From assembly GCF_000454545.1 (NCBI RefSeq), contig NZ_CM002139.1, positions 5,133,713 through 5,197,712 of the forward strand: 64,000 bases of DNA, given 5' to 3'. The number at the start of each line of letters is the position of its first letter. The first letter of the stretch is position 1. Source of the stretch: Xanthomonas cassavae CFBP 4642 (lineage in GTDB: Bacteria > Pseudomonadota > Gammaproteobacteria > Xanthomonadales > Xanthomonadaceae). The translations under genes were made by a program, and so were the position numbers. Shown here one piece after another: positions 27,745 through 36,598 of this stretch. A model generated the notes under the pieces. That model did no database searches and was not told where the DNA came from. It worked only from the letters and a program-made list of their open reading frames with translations.

Positions 27745-29363
27745 ATGCAGCGCGCGCCGATGTCGTCATTACCGGTGGTGGCCTGGCCGGCCTGAGCCTG
27801 GCCTTGCAACTGAAGCAGCGCGACCCTGCGCTGGCCATCACGGTGCTGGAACGGCGCGCCCACCCGGTGCGCGAGGCCGCCTTCAAGGTTGGCGAATCCA
27901 CGGTGGAGATCGGCGCGCATTATTTCGCCCAGGTACTGGGCCTGCGCGAGCATCTGGAGACCGAACAGATCCGCAAATTCGGGTTCCGTTTCTTCTTCTC
28001 CGACAAGCGCGAAGACATCGACCGCTGCACCGAGCTGGGCGTGAGCAAGATCCTGCCGACGCCGTCGTGGCAGATCGACCGCGGCCGTTTCGAGAATTTC
28101 CTTGGCGAACGCGCACGCGCGCAAGGCATCACCTTCGTCGACAGTTGCAGCGTCAAGGGCCTCGACCTGTCCGAAGACGACACCGACCATGCGGTGCGCT
28201 TCGAGCGCGATGGCGCGCCCGGCACGCTGAGCGCGCGTTGGGTGGTGGACGCCAGCGGCCGCGCCGGCCTGCTCAAGCGCAAGCTCGGACTGGCGCAGGA
28301 CAACGCACACAATGCCAACGCGGTGTGGTGGCGCGTGGAAGGCTTGATCGACCCCAACGGCTGGTCGCAGGACAGCAGCTGGCTGCAACGCTGCACGCCG
28401 CCGGACCGCTGGCGTTCGACCAACCACATGTGCGGGCCGGGTTACTGGTTCTGGTTGATCCCGCTGTCTTCGGGCGCGCATTCGCTGGGCATCGTCTGCG
28501 ATGCCGCGATGCATCCGCTGGAGCGCATGAACACCCACGAAAAAGCCATGGACTGGCTACGCCTGCATCAACCGCAGGTGGCCGCCACGCTCGACAGCGC
28601 CGATTACCGGCTGCAGGACTTCCTGTTCCTGCGCAAGTTCTCCTATGGCTGCACCCAGGTGTTCTCCCCGCAGCGCTGGGCGCTCACCGGCGAGGCCGGC
28701 CTGTTCCTGGACCCGTTCTATTCGCCCGGCAGCGACTTCATCGCCATCTCCAACACCTACATCTGCGAGCTGATCGGCCGCGACCGCGCCGGCAAGTCGC
28801 TCAGCCCGTATGTGGAGCTGTACCAGCAGCTGTATTTCTCGTTCTACGAAAACACCCTGACCCTGTACCAGGATCAATATGCCTTGTTCGGCGACGAACA
28901 GGTCATGCCGGTCAAGGTGATCTGGGATTACACCTACTACTGGTCGCTGCTGGCGCCGCTGTTCTGCGCCGGGCGCATCGCCGACCTGAGCCTGCTGGCG
29001 CGCATGAAGGCAGATTTCTTCTACGCGCGCGACATGAACCTGGCCATGCAACGCGTATTGCACGACTGGGGCGTGCGCAACACCGAACAGGGCATCACCG
29101 GCGGCGATGGACGCCTGCTGGACCAGTATTTGATCGGCTGGTTCAACGAACTCAATGGCGCCTTGAACGACACCCTCGACGACGATGCGTTCGTGGCCCG
29201 CATCCATGGCAATGTCGCGCAGATGGCCGTGCTGGCCCGCGAGATCCTGCAGCAGGCACGCCAGCGCCACCCGGGCCTGCCCGACCACGGCCTGGGCGCG
29301 CTGACGGCCGATGCCAGCGGCGAGGCGATCCTGGCCGCCACGTGGTACGCCGACGCGGCGTAG
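27741..29363 (+). CDS. FAD-dependent halogenase-like oxidoreductase A
   Basis: This 540-residue protein begins with an FAD-binding GGGLAGLSLAL motif. It has the VGESTVE segment, the YWFWLIP motif that fits W-x-W-x-I-P of flavin-dependent halogenases, and a lysine in RKFGFRF aligned with the catalytic Lys of phenol/pyrrole halogenases. An FADH2-dependent halogenase could brominate the aryl head group, as xanthomonadins are brominated; whether this copy or the one at 37852 does so is open. It is the last gene of the four-gene operon and is followed by a terminator. Confidence 0.85.
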   Translation: MNAARADVVITGGGLAGLSLALQLKQRDPALAITVLERRAHPVREAAFKVGESTVEIGAHYFAQVLGLREHLETEQIRKFGFRFFFSDKREDIDRCTELGVSKILPTPSWQIDRGRFENFLGERARAQGITFVDSCSVKGLDLSEDDTDHAVRFERDGAPGTLSARWVVDASGRAGLLKRKLGLAQDNAHNANAVWWRVEGLIDPNGWSQDSSWLQRCTPPDRWRSTNHMCGPGYWFWLIPLSSGAHSLGIVCDAAMHPLERMNTHEKAMDWLRLHQPQVAATLDSADYRLQDFLFLRKFSYGCTQVFSPQRWALTGEAGLFLDPFYSPGSDFIAISNTYICELIGRDRAGKSLSPYVELYQQLYFSFYENTLTLYQDQYALFGDEQVMPVKVIWDYTYYWSLLAPLFCAGRIADLSLLARMKADFFYARDMNLAMQRVLHDWGVRNTEQGITGGDGRLLDQYLIGWFNELNGALNDTLDDDAFVARIHGNVAQMAVLAREILQQARQRHPGLPDHGLGALTADASGEAILAATWYADAA

Positions 29364-29372
29364 CGTTGATCG

Positions 29373-29396
29373 AACGCGCCGGCAACGGCGCGTTTT
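29373..29396 (+). terminator. Rho-independent terminator of the ketosynthase operon
   Basis: A perfect 9-bp stem AACGCGCCG/CGGCGCGTT closed by a GCAA tetraloop ends in TTTT, 10 nt after the halogenase stop. Confidence 0.85.
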
Positions 29397-29919
29397 GCTT
29401 GGTCCACGCTTTCTTGATCCGCGCGTGCTGTACGCGAGCGCAGCCGGTCATGACGGCGTGCACTGCTCACAGCCCTGCACACCGACGCTCTCTCGTCCTT
29501 GTCAGCCCACCGTAGCGGGACCTTCCGCAGCGTGGATGCCGCGCAGGATCCTACACCGGCGTACTTGCAGCGTCTCCAGTGAGAGTGGGCGGGCAACGGC
29601 CACGTAACGAAGGCCCAGATCAGCCGCTCCAGACCAGACGCATCTGCGCCGTTCAATGACCTCTCAAGGCAACCGAGAGCGTTAACTTCAGCGCAGTCTG
29701 GACGTTCTCAAGCCAAAGTCGTCGAGGGCGCAACACCCTCACCGCCTGCGGGACACGCCGCAAGTACGTCCATGTAGGCACGGTGGCGGCATCCATGCCG
29801 CCACACGGTCCCGCAAACGATGAGGACATTGCACCTGGCAACGTGGTCGTGTGCCGATAGAAACCACAAAGCGGACTGCGCCCATCTCGCGGCAGGCATA
29901 GTCATGCTGTTAGCCGCTC
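29397..29919. other. Non-coding gap between convergent pigment genes
   Basis: No convincing gene is present in either direction. It contains the nested inverted repeat at 29747-29815, listed separately. Codon structure is absent and base composition is somewhat lower in GC than the flanking genes. Confidence 0.6.
29747..29815. repeat. 69-bp nested inverted-repeat element
   Basis: Outer arms TGCGGGAC (29747-29754) and GTCCCGCA (29808-29815) enclose an inner perfect hairpin TGGCGGCAT-CC-ATGCCGCCA (29784-29803). The block has the look of a palindromic interspersed repeat of Xanthomonas intergenic DNA. Only one copy occurs in this window. Confidence 0.6.
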
Positions 29920-30657
29920 TCAGCCCATCCCACCATTGATGCCGATGACCTGGCCATTGATGTAGCCGGCGGTCTCCGAACACAAGAAGGCGACCAGTGC
30001 GGCCACTTCCTCGGGTTTGCCCACGCGGCCGGCCGGCACCAGTTGCTTGATCACTTCCGGGGCGAAGCTTTCGCCGACCATCTCGCCCTCGATCACGCCC
30101 GGCGCCACCACATTGACTGCGATGCCGCGGCTGGCCATCTCGCGCGACAGCGACCTGCTGGCACCGTGCAGCGCCGCCTTGGCTGCGGCGTAGTTGGTCT
30201 GCCCGCGGTTGCCCAGCACCGCCGCCACCGACGACACGCTGACGATGCGCCCCCAGCGCGTGCGCGCCATCGGCAGCAGCAAGGGCTGGGTGACATTGAA
30301 GAACCCATGCAGCGACACATCGATGACCCGATGCCACTGGGCAGCATTCATGCCCGCCATCGGGGCGTCGTCGTGGATGCCTGCGTTATTGACCACGATC
30401 TGGATCGGGCCGCTGTCCAGCAGGGCCTCCAGCGCGGCCGTTGCTGCCTGCGCGTCGGCCACATCGAAGGCCACCGCCTCTGCGCTGCCACCGTGGGCGA
30501 CGATCGCAGCCACCACGTCTTCGGCGCGCGCCAGATTGCGGTTGGCATGCACAATGACGTGCCGGCCTTGCGCGGCCAGCTGTCGGCAGATGGCGCCGCC
30601 AAGATCGCCGCTGCCGCCGGTCACCAGCGCACGACGCTGTGGAAGGGATGTGCTCAT
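29920..30657 (-). CDS. 3-ketoacyl-ACP reductase (FabG-like) of the xanthomonadin cluster
   Basis: This 245-residue short-chain dehydrogenase has the TGGSGDLGGA cofactor loop, NNAGIHDD, and the catalytic Ser-Tyr-x3-Lys (SVSSVAAV then TNYAAAK). It would reduce the beta-keto group of the growing polyene on XanC using NADPH. ATG 30657 matches FabG length; an upstream extension of the frame to 30741 is not needed. It is the distal gene of the minus-strand group, 371 nt after the dehydratase gene, a gap containing a stray nrdB-like fragment. Confidence 0.93.
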   Translation of the reverse strand: MSTSLPQRRALVTGGSGDLGGAICRQLAAQGRHVIVHANRNLARAEDVVAAIVAHGGSAEAVAFDVADAQAATAALEALLDSGPIQIVVNNAGIHDDAPMAGMNAAQWHRVIDVSLHGFFNVTQPLLLPMARTRWGRIVSVSSVAAVLGNRGQTNYAAAKAALHGASRSLSREMASRGIAVNVVAPGVIEGEMVGESFAPEVIKQLVPAGRVGKPEEVAALVAFLCSETAGYINGQVIGINGGMG

Positions 30658-31028
30658 GGACGCCTCGATGAAAGCCGCAAACGGCAGCGGCGAGCCCGTT
30701 ATCCTAGCGATTCGCTGCTGCCGCCGGAACAGCCTTGCCACATCCCGGCATGCGCTGTGCGTCTGACGACGTGGTCACTCCTGCAACAGCGTCCCGCTGC
30801 CAGGTGCAGGCCCTGTGCATGTCGTTCCGGTCGCGCGTGCCGTTCCAGTTGAGGATGCCGGAGGTCTGACCATCGAGCGCAACCTCTGCGTTGCGCCCTC
30901 GCATCGCCGCGACGCCGCGGGGCAACACACCAGGTCCATGTGGACGTGCGTGCAGAGCCCATTGCGCGTGGATGCCAACTGTGCGCCAGCATCCGTGCGC
31001 AGCGCGGCTCCACGCACGAGGCGTGGGA
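30658..31028. other. Non-coding spacer inside the xanthomonadin operon
   Basis: This 371-bp gap interrupts an otherwise tight gene series. No intact gene is seen. It carries the nrdB-like 31-bp segment at 30841-30871, so an insertion or rearrangement is likely. Confidence 0.6.
30841..30871 (-). repeat. 31-bp near-copy of nrdB coding sequence
   Basis: This segment matches 1106-1136 of nrdB at 30 of 31 positions, in the same orientation. Read in frame it gives GQTSGILNWN, a conserved N-terminal NrdB stretch. Flanking sequence diverges at once on the N-terminal side and is only faintly similar on the other. It may be a relic of a second nrdB copy or a short captured fragment. Confidence 0.75.
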
Positions 31029-31466
31029 TCACGCCTGCGCCTGACCCAGCATCACCGTGGCACGGCCTTCGGCCAGCAGTTGCGCGCCTTGGCTCAGGCG
31101 GAAGCTGTATTGCTGGCTGTCCTCGCCCTGCATCAGCACCTGCGCCTCGCACACGATTGCATTGGGCAGCTGCTCCAGATAGGCCACATGCAGCTCTACG
31201 CCGCGCAGGGCCACCAGCATGCCCGGGCGCACCGGCTTGCCCGAGGCGCGGCCCAGCAAGCCGCCATGTACGGCCATCGCCTGCGCCCCGTATTCGCATA
31301 GATGCAGCGCGCGCAGGCGCCCGGCGGCGCGCAACGGATGCGTCTGGTCGCGGTGCGCGTGGCTACGCAGCACGATGCGCTGCGCATCCCACTCCACCAC
31401 GTCTTCCCACAGGCACATCGCGCCCCGGTGCGGAATCAAGGTGGCAATCGCGTCACGTCCCTGCAT
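31029..31466 (-). CDS. FabZ-like hotdog 3-hydroxyacyl-ACP dehydratase (ApeP type)
   Basis: This 145-residue single hotdog domain has the LIPHRGAMCLWEDV motif near the start, with a His suited to dehydration. It would remove water from 3-hydroxyacyl-XanC to form each conjugated double bond. The ATG at 31466 overlaps the end of the MMPL exporter gene by 14 nt. The other, shorter hotdog protein is at 35497-35784; paired dehydratases are usual in aryl-polyene clusters. Confidence 0.88.
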   Translation of the reverse strand: MQGRDAIATLIPHRGAMCLWEDVVEWDAQRIVLRSHAHRDQTHPLRAAGRLRALHLCEYGAQAMAVHGGLLGRASGKPVRPGMLVALRGVELHVAYLEQLPNAIVCEAQVLMQGEDSQQYSFRLSQGAQLLAEGRATVMLGQAQA

Positions 31467-33819
31467 GCGGCTCTCCGTTGGCCATGCGTTCCTGCGCCGG
31501 TTCGCGCGACACCAGCAAGGCCAGAATGAAATTGAACAATACCCCCAGCGCCACCGTGCTGCCGATGGCACGCAAGACCGGAATGCTGGAGGCGGCCAGC
31601 AAGGCGAACACCAGCAGCGTCATCAGGCTGCACACGATCAGGGCATGCAGCGTGCGCAGCTGATCGGCATGGTCGTCGCCGGCATGATCGAAGAACAGCG
31701 CGTAGTCCAGACCAAGCCCGGCAGCCAGGATCAGCGCGATCAGGTGGAACAGAGTGAGTTCCACGCCGATGCCGCGCAGGATGGCAAGGATCAGCACCGT
31801 GGTCAGCGCCATCGGCAGCAGCACGCGCACGATGCGGCGCGGGCTGCGCAGCGCGATCGCCACCGTCGCCGCCAGCAGCAAGGCGGCCAACACCAGCGCG
31901 CCGAGCACGCGTCCACGGTAGGCGGCCACCAGCGATTCGGACGCGTCCTTCAGGTCCAGCAGCTGCGCACCACTGCCCTGCACCGCCGCTGCCAGCACTG
32001 CCGGGTCGCGCAGGCCGGTCAACGACACCAGCGCGGTGCTGCGGTCGCCACGCCCCAGCAGGAGCCCACCGACCGAGGTAGCCAGCGGCGAGCCGACCAG
32101 ATCCCTGGGCAGCAGCGGCGCGGCATGCTTGGCCGTGTCCAGATCCTGCAGGAAGGGCGCAAACGCATCGCTACGCAATGGCGTGCTCGCTACCGCCTGC
32201 TCGGTCATGGCGCGCGCCTGCGCGGCATCCGGCAACGCCGCCTGACGTGCCTGCTGGGTCCGGGCGCTGGGCAGGTACCGCGCGGCCATGTCGTAGCCGC
32301 TCAGCGCGCCGGCGCGCACCAGCGCATCCAGACGCGGGCGCAGCTGCTCGCTGGCCTGCAGCGCGGCTTCGTCGCTGGCCGCAGGCACGGCAAGCACGTA
32401 GCGCACATCCGGCGCACCCAGCTCCTGGCGCAGGTGGGTGTCCTGGGCCAATGCATTGGGCGGTACCGGCGTCAGCTTGGAGAGATCGTTCTGCCAGAAC
32501 TGACCGGGCGCGAACGCGATCACCGCGATGCCGATCACCGCCATCACCGCCAGGCTGATGCGCGGCCGCGGCAGCCGTGCGATGCCGCGCCACAGCGTGG
32601 CCAGCAGCCGCGAATCGGCGTGGTCGCGCGCGGCCGGGTCGATCAAGGCCGGCAACAGCCAGCGTGTACTCACCGCGGCGGCGGCCAGCCCGGCGATGGT
32701 GAACACCGCCAGCTGGCGCAGGCCGTCCACCCCGGAGAACAGGAAGGTCACATACGCGATGCAGGTGGATACCACGCCGGTGGCCAGCGTCGGCCATAGA
32801 TGCCGCGCGTTGTCGCGTGGATCCAGACCGGGGCGCTGATGACTGAACAGGTGGATCGGATAATCCTGCACCACCCCGATCAAGGTGAAGCCAAAGGCAA
32901 TGGTGATGCCATGCACGCCATCGAACAGCAGCGCCACGGCGGCCAGCCCGGCCAGGCCAGCGCTCGCCAGCGGCAACACGCCAAGGACCGGGATCTTCCA
33001 GCTGCGGTAGGCGATCAACAGCAGCAGCACCAGGCCCACCGTATCGAGCGTGCCGATCCACTGCGATTCGCCCTGCGTGCGTGCGGTGATTTCCACCGCA
33101 AACGCTCCCGGGCCGGTGAGTGTCAGCCGTGTGCTGCTGCCTTGGGTGGCCGTGGCAAACGCCGCCTGCACTGCGTCGTAGGCCCGCTGCTGCCCGGTGG
33201 GATCGAAACCGGCCGCACGCGTCTGCGCCACCAGCAGAGCCGAGCTGCCGGCACGGTCGAACCACACCTCGTTGCGCGTCTGCGGTGCGGCCGCTGGCTG
33301 CAGGGTTTCGGCCAGGTGCAGCACCTCCAGGGTGGGGTCGCGTGGCAGCAGTGGCTCCACCAGCGCCGCCGCCGGCGAGCCCAGATCCTGCACGCGCGCC
33401 TGCAGGGCCGCTTCCAGGGTCGATGCGTCCAGCCGTGTCGTGTCGAAGCTGTCGCTGAGCAGGTAGCGGTACGGCAGCAAGCGTTCCGGAATCCCCTCCA
33501 GCCCGGCGTTGCCACCGTTGCCAACCAGTTCGAACAGGTCCGGCTGTGCGGACAGCGCTTTCTGCAGTTGCTGCGACTGCTCGGCCAGGGTGACCGGGTC
33601 GCTGTTGGACAACGCCATCAGCAGCAGCCGCGATCCGGGGCCTTCGCCGAGTTCTTCGATCAGGAGTTTCTGCGCCGGCGTGCGCGGGGCGGGCATGAAT
33701 TTACGCAGATCGCCGGTGACCTTGAGCGTCTCGCTCAACCAGAATCCAGCGACCGCCAGCAAGGCCAGCCACAGCAATGCCAGGCCGATGCGGCGGTTTG
33801 CAGTCAACTTAAACGCCAT
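31453..33819 (-). CDS. MMPL/RND-family exporter of the xanthomonadin cluster
   Basis: This 788-residue inner-membrane protein is built from two halves, each with one helix, a large periplasmic domain and about five more helices. Examples are WLALLAVAGFWLSETLKV near the N-terminus and ILAAGLGLDYALFFDHA in the second half, where Asp residues in a helix fit proton relay. It likely extrudes the acylated pigment lipid toward the outer membrane with the LolA-like protein. The ATG at 33819 follows GAGG by 7 nt; the frame is open to a TTG at 33870. Confidence 0.9.
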   Translation of the reverse strand: MAFKLTANRRIGLALLWLALLAVAGFWLSETLKVTGDLRKFMPAPRTPAQKLLIEELGEGPGSRLLLMALSNSDPVTLAEQSQQLQKALSAQPDLFELVGNGGNAGLEGIPERLLPYRYLLSDSFDTTRLDASTLEAALQARVQDLGSPAAALVEPLLPRDPTLEVLHLAETLQPAAAPQTRNEVWFDRAGSSALLVAQTRAAGFDPTGQQRAYDAVQAAFATATQGSSTRLTLTGPGAFAVEITARTQGESQWIGTLDTVGLVLLLLIAYRSWKIPVLGVLPLASAGLAGLAAVALLFDGVHGITIAFGFTLIGVVQDYPIHLFSHQRPGLDPRDNARHLWPTLATGVVSTCIAYVTFLFSGVDGLRQLAVFTIAGLAAAAVSTRWLLPALIDPAARDHADSRLLATLWRGIARLPRPRISLAVMAVIGIAVIAFAPGQFWQNDLSKLTPVPPNALAQDTHLRQELGAPDVRYVLAVPAASDEAALQASEQLRPRLDALVRAGALSGYDMAARYLPSARTQQARQAALPDAAQARAMTEQAVASTPLRSDAFAPFLQDLDTAKHAAPLLPRDLVGSPLATSVGGLLLGRGDRSTALVSLTGLRDPAVLAAAVQGSGAQLLDLKDASESLVAAYRGRVLGALVLAALLLAATVAIALRSPRRIVRVLLPMALTTVLILAILRGIGVELTLFHLIALILAAGLGLDYALFFDHAGDDHADQLRTLHALIVCSLMTLLVFALLAASSIPVLRAIGSTVALGVLFNFILALLVSREPAQERMANGEPHAGT

Positions 33820-33954
33820 GGACACGCCTCGCTGTGCCAGCGCAACGTCCACTAGCCCAGCGCGCGGCAACGGGCGTCGTCGGCATCGTGCGCTTTCCGG
33901 CTGCGACTGGTGTGATGTTTCTGGGGACGAGGCAAGCAGCCATCCCGCGCGCGG

Positions 33955-34602
33955 TCACGCGCCCGGACCGTGGCAGAGCGTCGTCAGCGCTACGACATCG
34001 GTCACGTCGGCCGCCGCGCGGGCCGCGCCGGCCAGCAGCGTGCGCTGCACATCCCCCTTGGCGGGTACGCTTTCGATACACCGCAACTCATCATTGCGGC
34101 CATACAGACGCAGTTCGCGCACCTGCTTGGCCACCGCGGCGTCCTTGGGCTGCAGCGTCAGCTGCCAGGTCTGCGCTGTACCTTGCCCGCTGAGGCGATA
34201 CTGCTGTTCCAGCAGCGCGCGGTCGCCGGCCAGCAGCGCGCCGAAGCCGGATTTCAACCCGGCCAGCTCGGGCACGCGGCTCAACGAGAAGCGGCGCGGC
34301 GGCTTGCCGTCGCGTTCCAGCACGCCCTCATCGCCCTGCAAGGTGGTGGTCTCGTGATACGGCGCGCTGACCTCGCGCACCAATGTCTGCGCATCCGGGC
34401 GGCGGTAGTGGCCCTGCACGCGCAACGGCGTCTTCAGCAGCGCCGAGCCACGCAGTTCGACGAACTCGGTACTGACCGGCGCAGGGCGCGCCAGGCGCTG
34501 CAGCACCATGCCGACGTCCAAGGCCTCAGGCGGTGCGGCGCATAGCGGTGCGGCGCTGAACAGCAGTATCAGCATCCACGGCAGGGTGCGGCGCATCGGC
34601 AT
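33955..34602 (-). CDS. LolA-like outer-membrane lipoprotein carrier protein
   Basis: This 215-residue protein has a signal peptide (MLILLFSAAPLCA, cleaved near APPEA) and a LolA-like beta-sandwich pattern. A periplasmic carrier for a hydrophobic pigment lipid, acting between the MMPL exporter and the outer membrane, fits the context. Its 5' end overlaps the acyltransferase gene by 77 nt. Any start that keeps the signal peptide overlaps by at least 50 nt. Confidence 0.8.
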   Translation of the reverse strand: MPMRRTLPWMLILLFSAAPLCAAPPEALDVGMVLQRLARPAPVSTEFVELRGSALLKTPLRVQGHYRRPDAQTLVREVSAPYHETTTLQGDEGVLERDGKPPRRFSLSRVPELAGLKSGFGALLAGDRALLEQQYRLSGQGTAQTWQLTLQPKDAAVAKQVRELRLYGRNDELRCIESVPAKGDVQRTLLAGAARAAADVTDVVALTTLCHGPGA

Positions 34603-35500
34603 GGTGGGTATTCCAGAAATCGTAGAAGTTGAACCAGTTGTACGGCGCATGGCGCGTGTAATGTTCCAGCCTGGCAGCGTAATCGCGCATGAGTACCGCC
34701 AGCACCGGGGCGCGCTGGCGACGCGGCAGGTCCAGGCCTTCGCTGAAGGTCTCGAAGGCCAGTTCGTAGTGATTGCCGCCGCGATACAGGCCGAACGCCA
34801 GCACCACCGGCACCTTGAGCGCGGCGGCGATCAGCCACGGCGAGGTCGGGAACATCGCATTGCGGCCCAGGAACATCGCCGGCAGCGCCGGGTCGCCCTC
34901 GCGCGGACGGTCGATCAGCAGCGCCACCAGCGCGCCGGCATCGGTCGCGTCCTTGATCGCCATGACGATCGAGGTCGCGTCCATGCCGGCATCGATGATG
35001 TTGGCGGCCAGTTGCGGGTTCAGCGCGCCCAGCAGGTCGGTCATGGCGCGGTTGTGCGCCTTGTCCAGCACCACCTTGACCTGCACGTCCGGGCGCTCGG
35101 TGGCCAGCACGCGCAGCGCGTCGAAACTGCCCAGGTGCGAACCGAAGATCAGCACGCCGCGGCCGCGATCCATCTGCGTATGCAGCTGGTCCAGGCCGGT
35201 GATGTCCACGCGGAAGCGCTGCATCTGCCCGCACAGCATGTACACCCGGTCCAGGATGGTGGAGGCGAAGGTGTGGATATGCCGGGCCACGTCGCGCAGC
35301 GTTGCCTTCCGGCCCAGCACCCGCGCCAGGTAGGTCCGCGAGGCGGCGCGTTCGGGCGCACGCACCAGCAGGAAGTACAGCGTGATCGGGTACAGCAGCG
35401 CACGTCCCACCGCGCGCCCGGCGTGGCGGGCGATGCCGCGGATCAGCCATAGCGCGAAGCGTCCGCCGCCTTCGGGACGCTGTTTCCAGTGATTGCTCAT
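34526..35500 (-). CDS. LpxL/HtrB-like acyltransferase of the xanthomonadin cluster
   Basis: This 324-residue inner-membrane acyltransferase has an N-terminal hydrophobic anchor and the catalytic H-x4-D (GSHLGSFD, near residue 120), followed by LIDRPREGD. Such enzymes transfer acyl chains from ACP to lipid-linked sugars; here the likely donor is polyenoyl-XanC. The ATG overlaps the upstream dehydratase stop by 4 nt. The C-terminal tail is basic and shares DNA with the start of the LolA-like gene. Confidence 0.85.
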   Translation of the reverse strand: MSNHWKQRPEGGGRFALWLIRGIARHAGRAVGRALLYPITLYFLLVRAPERAASRTYLARVLGRKATLRDVARHIHTFASTILDRVYMLCGQMQRFRVDITGLDQLHTQMDRGRGVLIFGSHLGSFDALRVLATERPDVQVKVVLDKAHNRAMTDLLGALNPQLAANIIDAGMDATSIVMAIKDATDAGALVALLIDRPREGDPALPAMFLGRNAMFPTSPWLIAAALKVPVVLAFGLYRGGNHYELAFETFSEGLDLPRRQRAPVLAVLMRDYAARLEHYTRHAPYNWFNFYDFWNTHHADAPHPAVDADTAVQRRTAMRRTA

Positions 35501-35784
35501 ACCATCGCCTCCGCCACCAGTTCGCCACTGACCAGCAACTGGTCGGCACGCTGCACACGAAAGCGCCAGCGCGGGCCGTCGCCTTCCAGCGTGACCGACG
35601 CGGTCTGGCCCGGCAGCAGCGGCTGCACGAACTTCACCTGCGGCAGCCGTGTCGCCGCGCGCGGGCCATGCAGCGCTTCCACGGCCTGCAGCACATGGTC
35701 GAGCACGACCACGCCGGGCACCACGGGGCGACCCGGAAAGTGCCCGGGCAGGCAGGGATGATCATGCGGCACGACGAAATCCAT
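35497..35784 (-). CDS. Short hotdog dehydratase (ApeI type)
   Basis: This 95-residue hotdog protein has the FabA/FabZ signature HPCLPGHFPGRPVVPGV at residues 8-24, with the catalytic His. It is shorter than FabZ (about 145), as is typical for the ApeI-like partner that works with a second dehydratase on polyenoyl-ACP. It overlaps the LpxL-like gene by 4 nt and lies 10 nt after the PlsC-like gene. Confidence 0.85.
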   Translation of the reverse strand: MDFVVPHDHPCLPGHFPGRPVVPGVVVLDHVLQAVEALHGPRAATRLPQVKFVQPLLPGQTASVTLEGDGPRWRFRVQRADQLLVSGELVAEAMV

Positions 35785-35794
35785 AGCGCGAAAC

Positions 35795-36544
35795 TCAGAT
35801 CCTGGGTTGAAGCATTGCAGCCACGGCCTTGTGTGCCTGCTCGGTCAGTTGTTGGCGATCCGGCACATCCGGCCCGGTCACCGCGATCGGCTCGCCGATG
35901 CGTACGCGGATGATGCCGGGACGCACCCTGAATACACCATCCACCGGCAGCACCTTGCCGCAGCCATCCAGCGCCACAGGAACCACCTGCACGCCAGCAT
36001 CGATAGCGGCCTGCAACAGCCCGGCCTTGAACGGCAATAATGCGCCGCTGCGGCTGCGGGTGCCCTCGGGAAACAGACACAACTGTTTGCCCTCACGCAG
36101 CAGCGCGGCAGCCTGCCGCCGCACCATCGCCCCGGCCCGCCGACTGTCGCGATCCAGGAACAGCATGCCGGTGGCGCGCGCATACCAGTTCACGAACGGC
36201 ACCTTGAGCATTTCTTCCTTGAGCAGGAACCGCAACGGCACCGGCAATGCATGGAACAGCGCGCAGATGTCGATGATCGACTGGTGGTTGCTGACGAACA
36301 GGTAATTCTTGGACCAGTCGACCCGCTCGCGGCCTTCCACGATCACCTTGGCGCCCGCGCCGCGGAACAGCACCGGCGACCACATCCAGCCGCCCATGCG
36401 CAGCAGGCGATCAGCATCACGGGTGATCGCCAGCAACACTAGCGCATAGACGATGCCGCCGGCGGTGAACACCAGCGTGAACGCCAACTGCAACAGGTTG
36501 AACACAGCCCACGCCAGGCGCGACGGCATCCTTGCCAACGGCAT
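35795..36544 (-). CDS. PlsC-like 1-acylglycerol-3-phosphate acyltransferase
   Basis: This 249-residue membrane-anchored acyltransferase has a long hydrophobic N-terminal segment. The catalytic block SNHQSIID (H-x4-D) and the acceptor block FPEGTRSRSG are both intact. It may attach the aryl-polyene or a fatty acid to a glycerol- or sugar-phosphate acceptor. I chose ATG 36544 with GGGGA about 9 nt upstream; a GTG at 36571 is an alternative. Confidence 0.88.
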   Translation of the reverse strand: MPLARMPSRLAWAVFNLLQLAFTLVFTAGGIVYALVLLAITRDADRLLRMGGWMWSPVLFRGAGAKVIVEGRERVDWSKNYLFVSNHQSIIDICALFHALPVPLRFLLKEEMLKVPFVNWYARATGMLFLDRDSRRAGAMVRRQAAALLREGKQLCLFPEGTRSRSGALLPFKAGLLQAAIDAGVQVVPVALDGCGKVLPVDGVFRVRPGIIRVRIGEPIAVTGPDVPDRQQLTEQAHKAVAAMLQPRI

Positions 36545-36598
36545 TTTTATCTTGTCCCCGAAACTGCGCACGTACGTCGGTGCCCTTGGGCCACGCCC

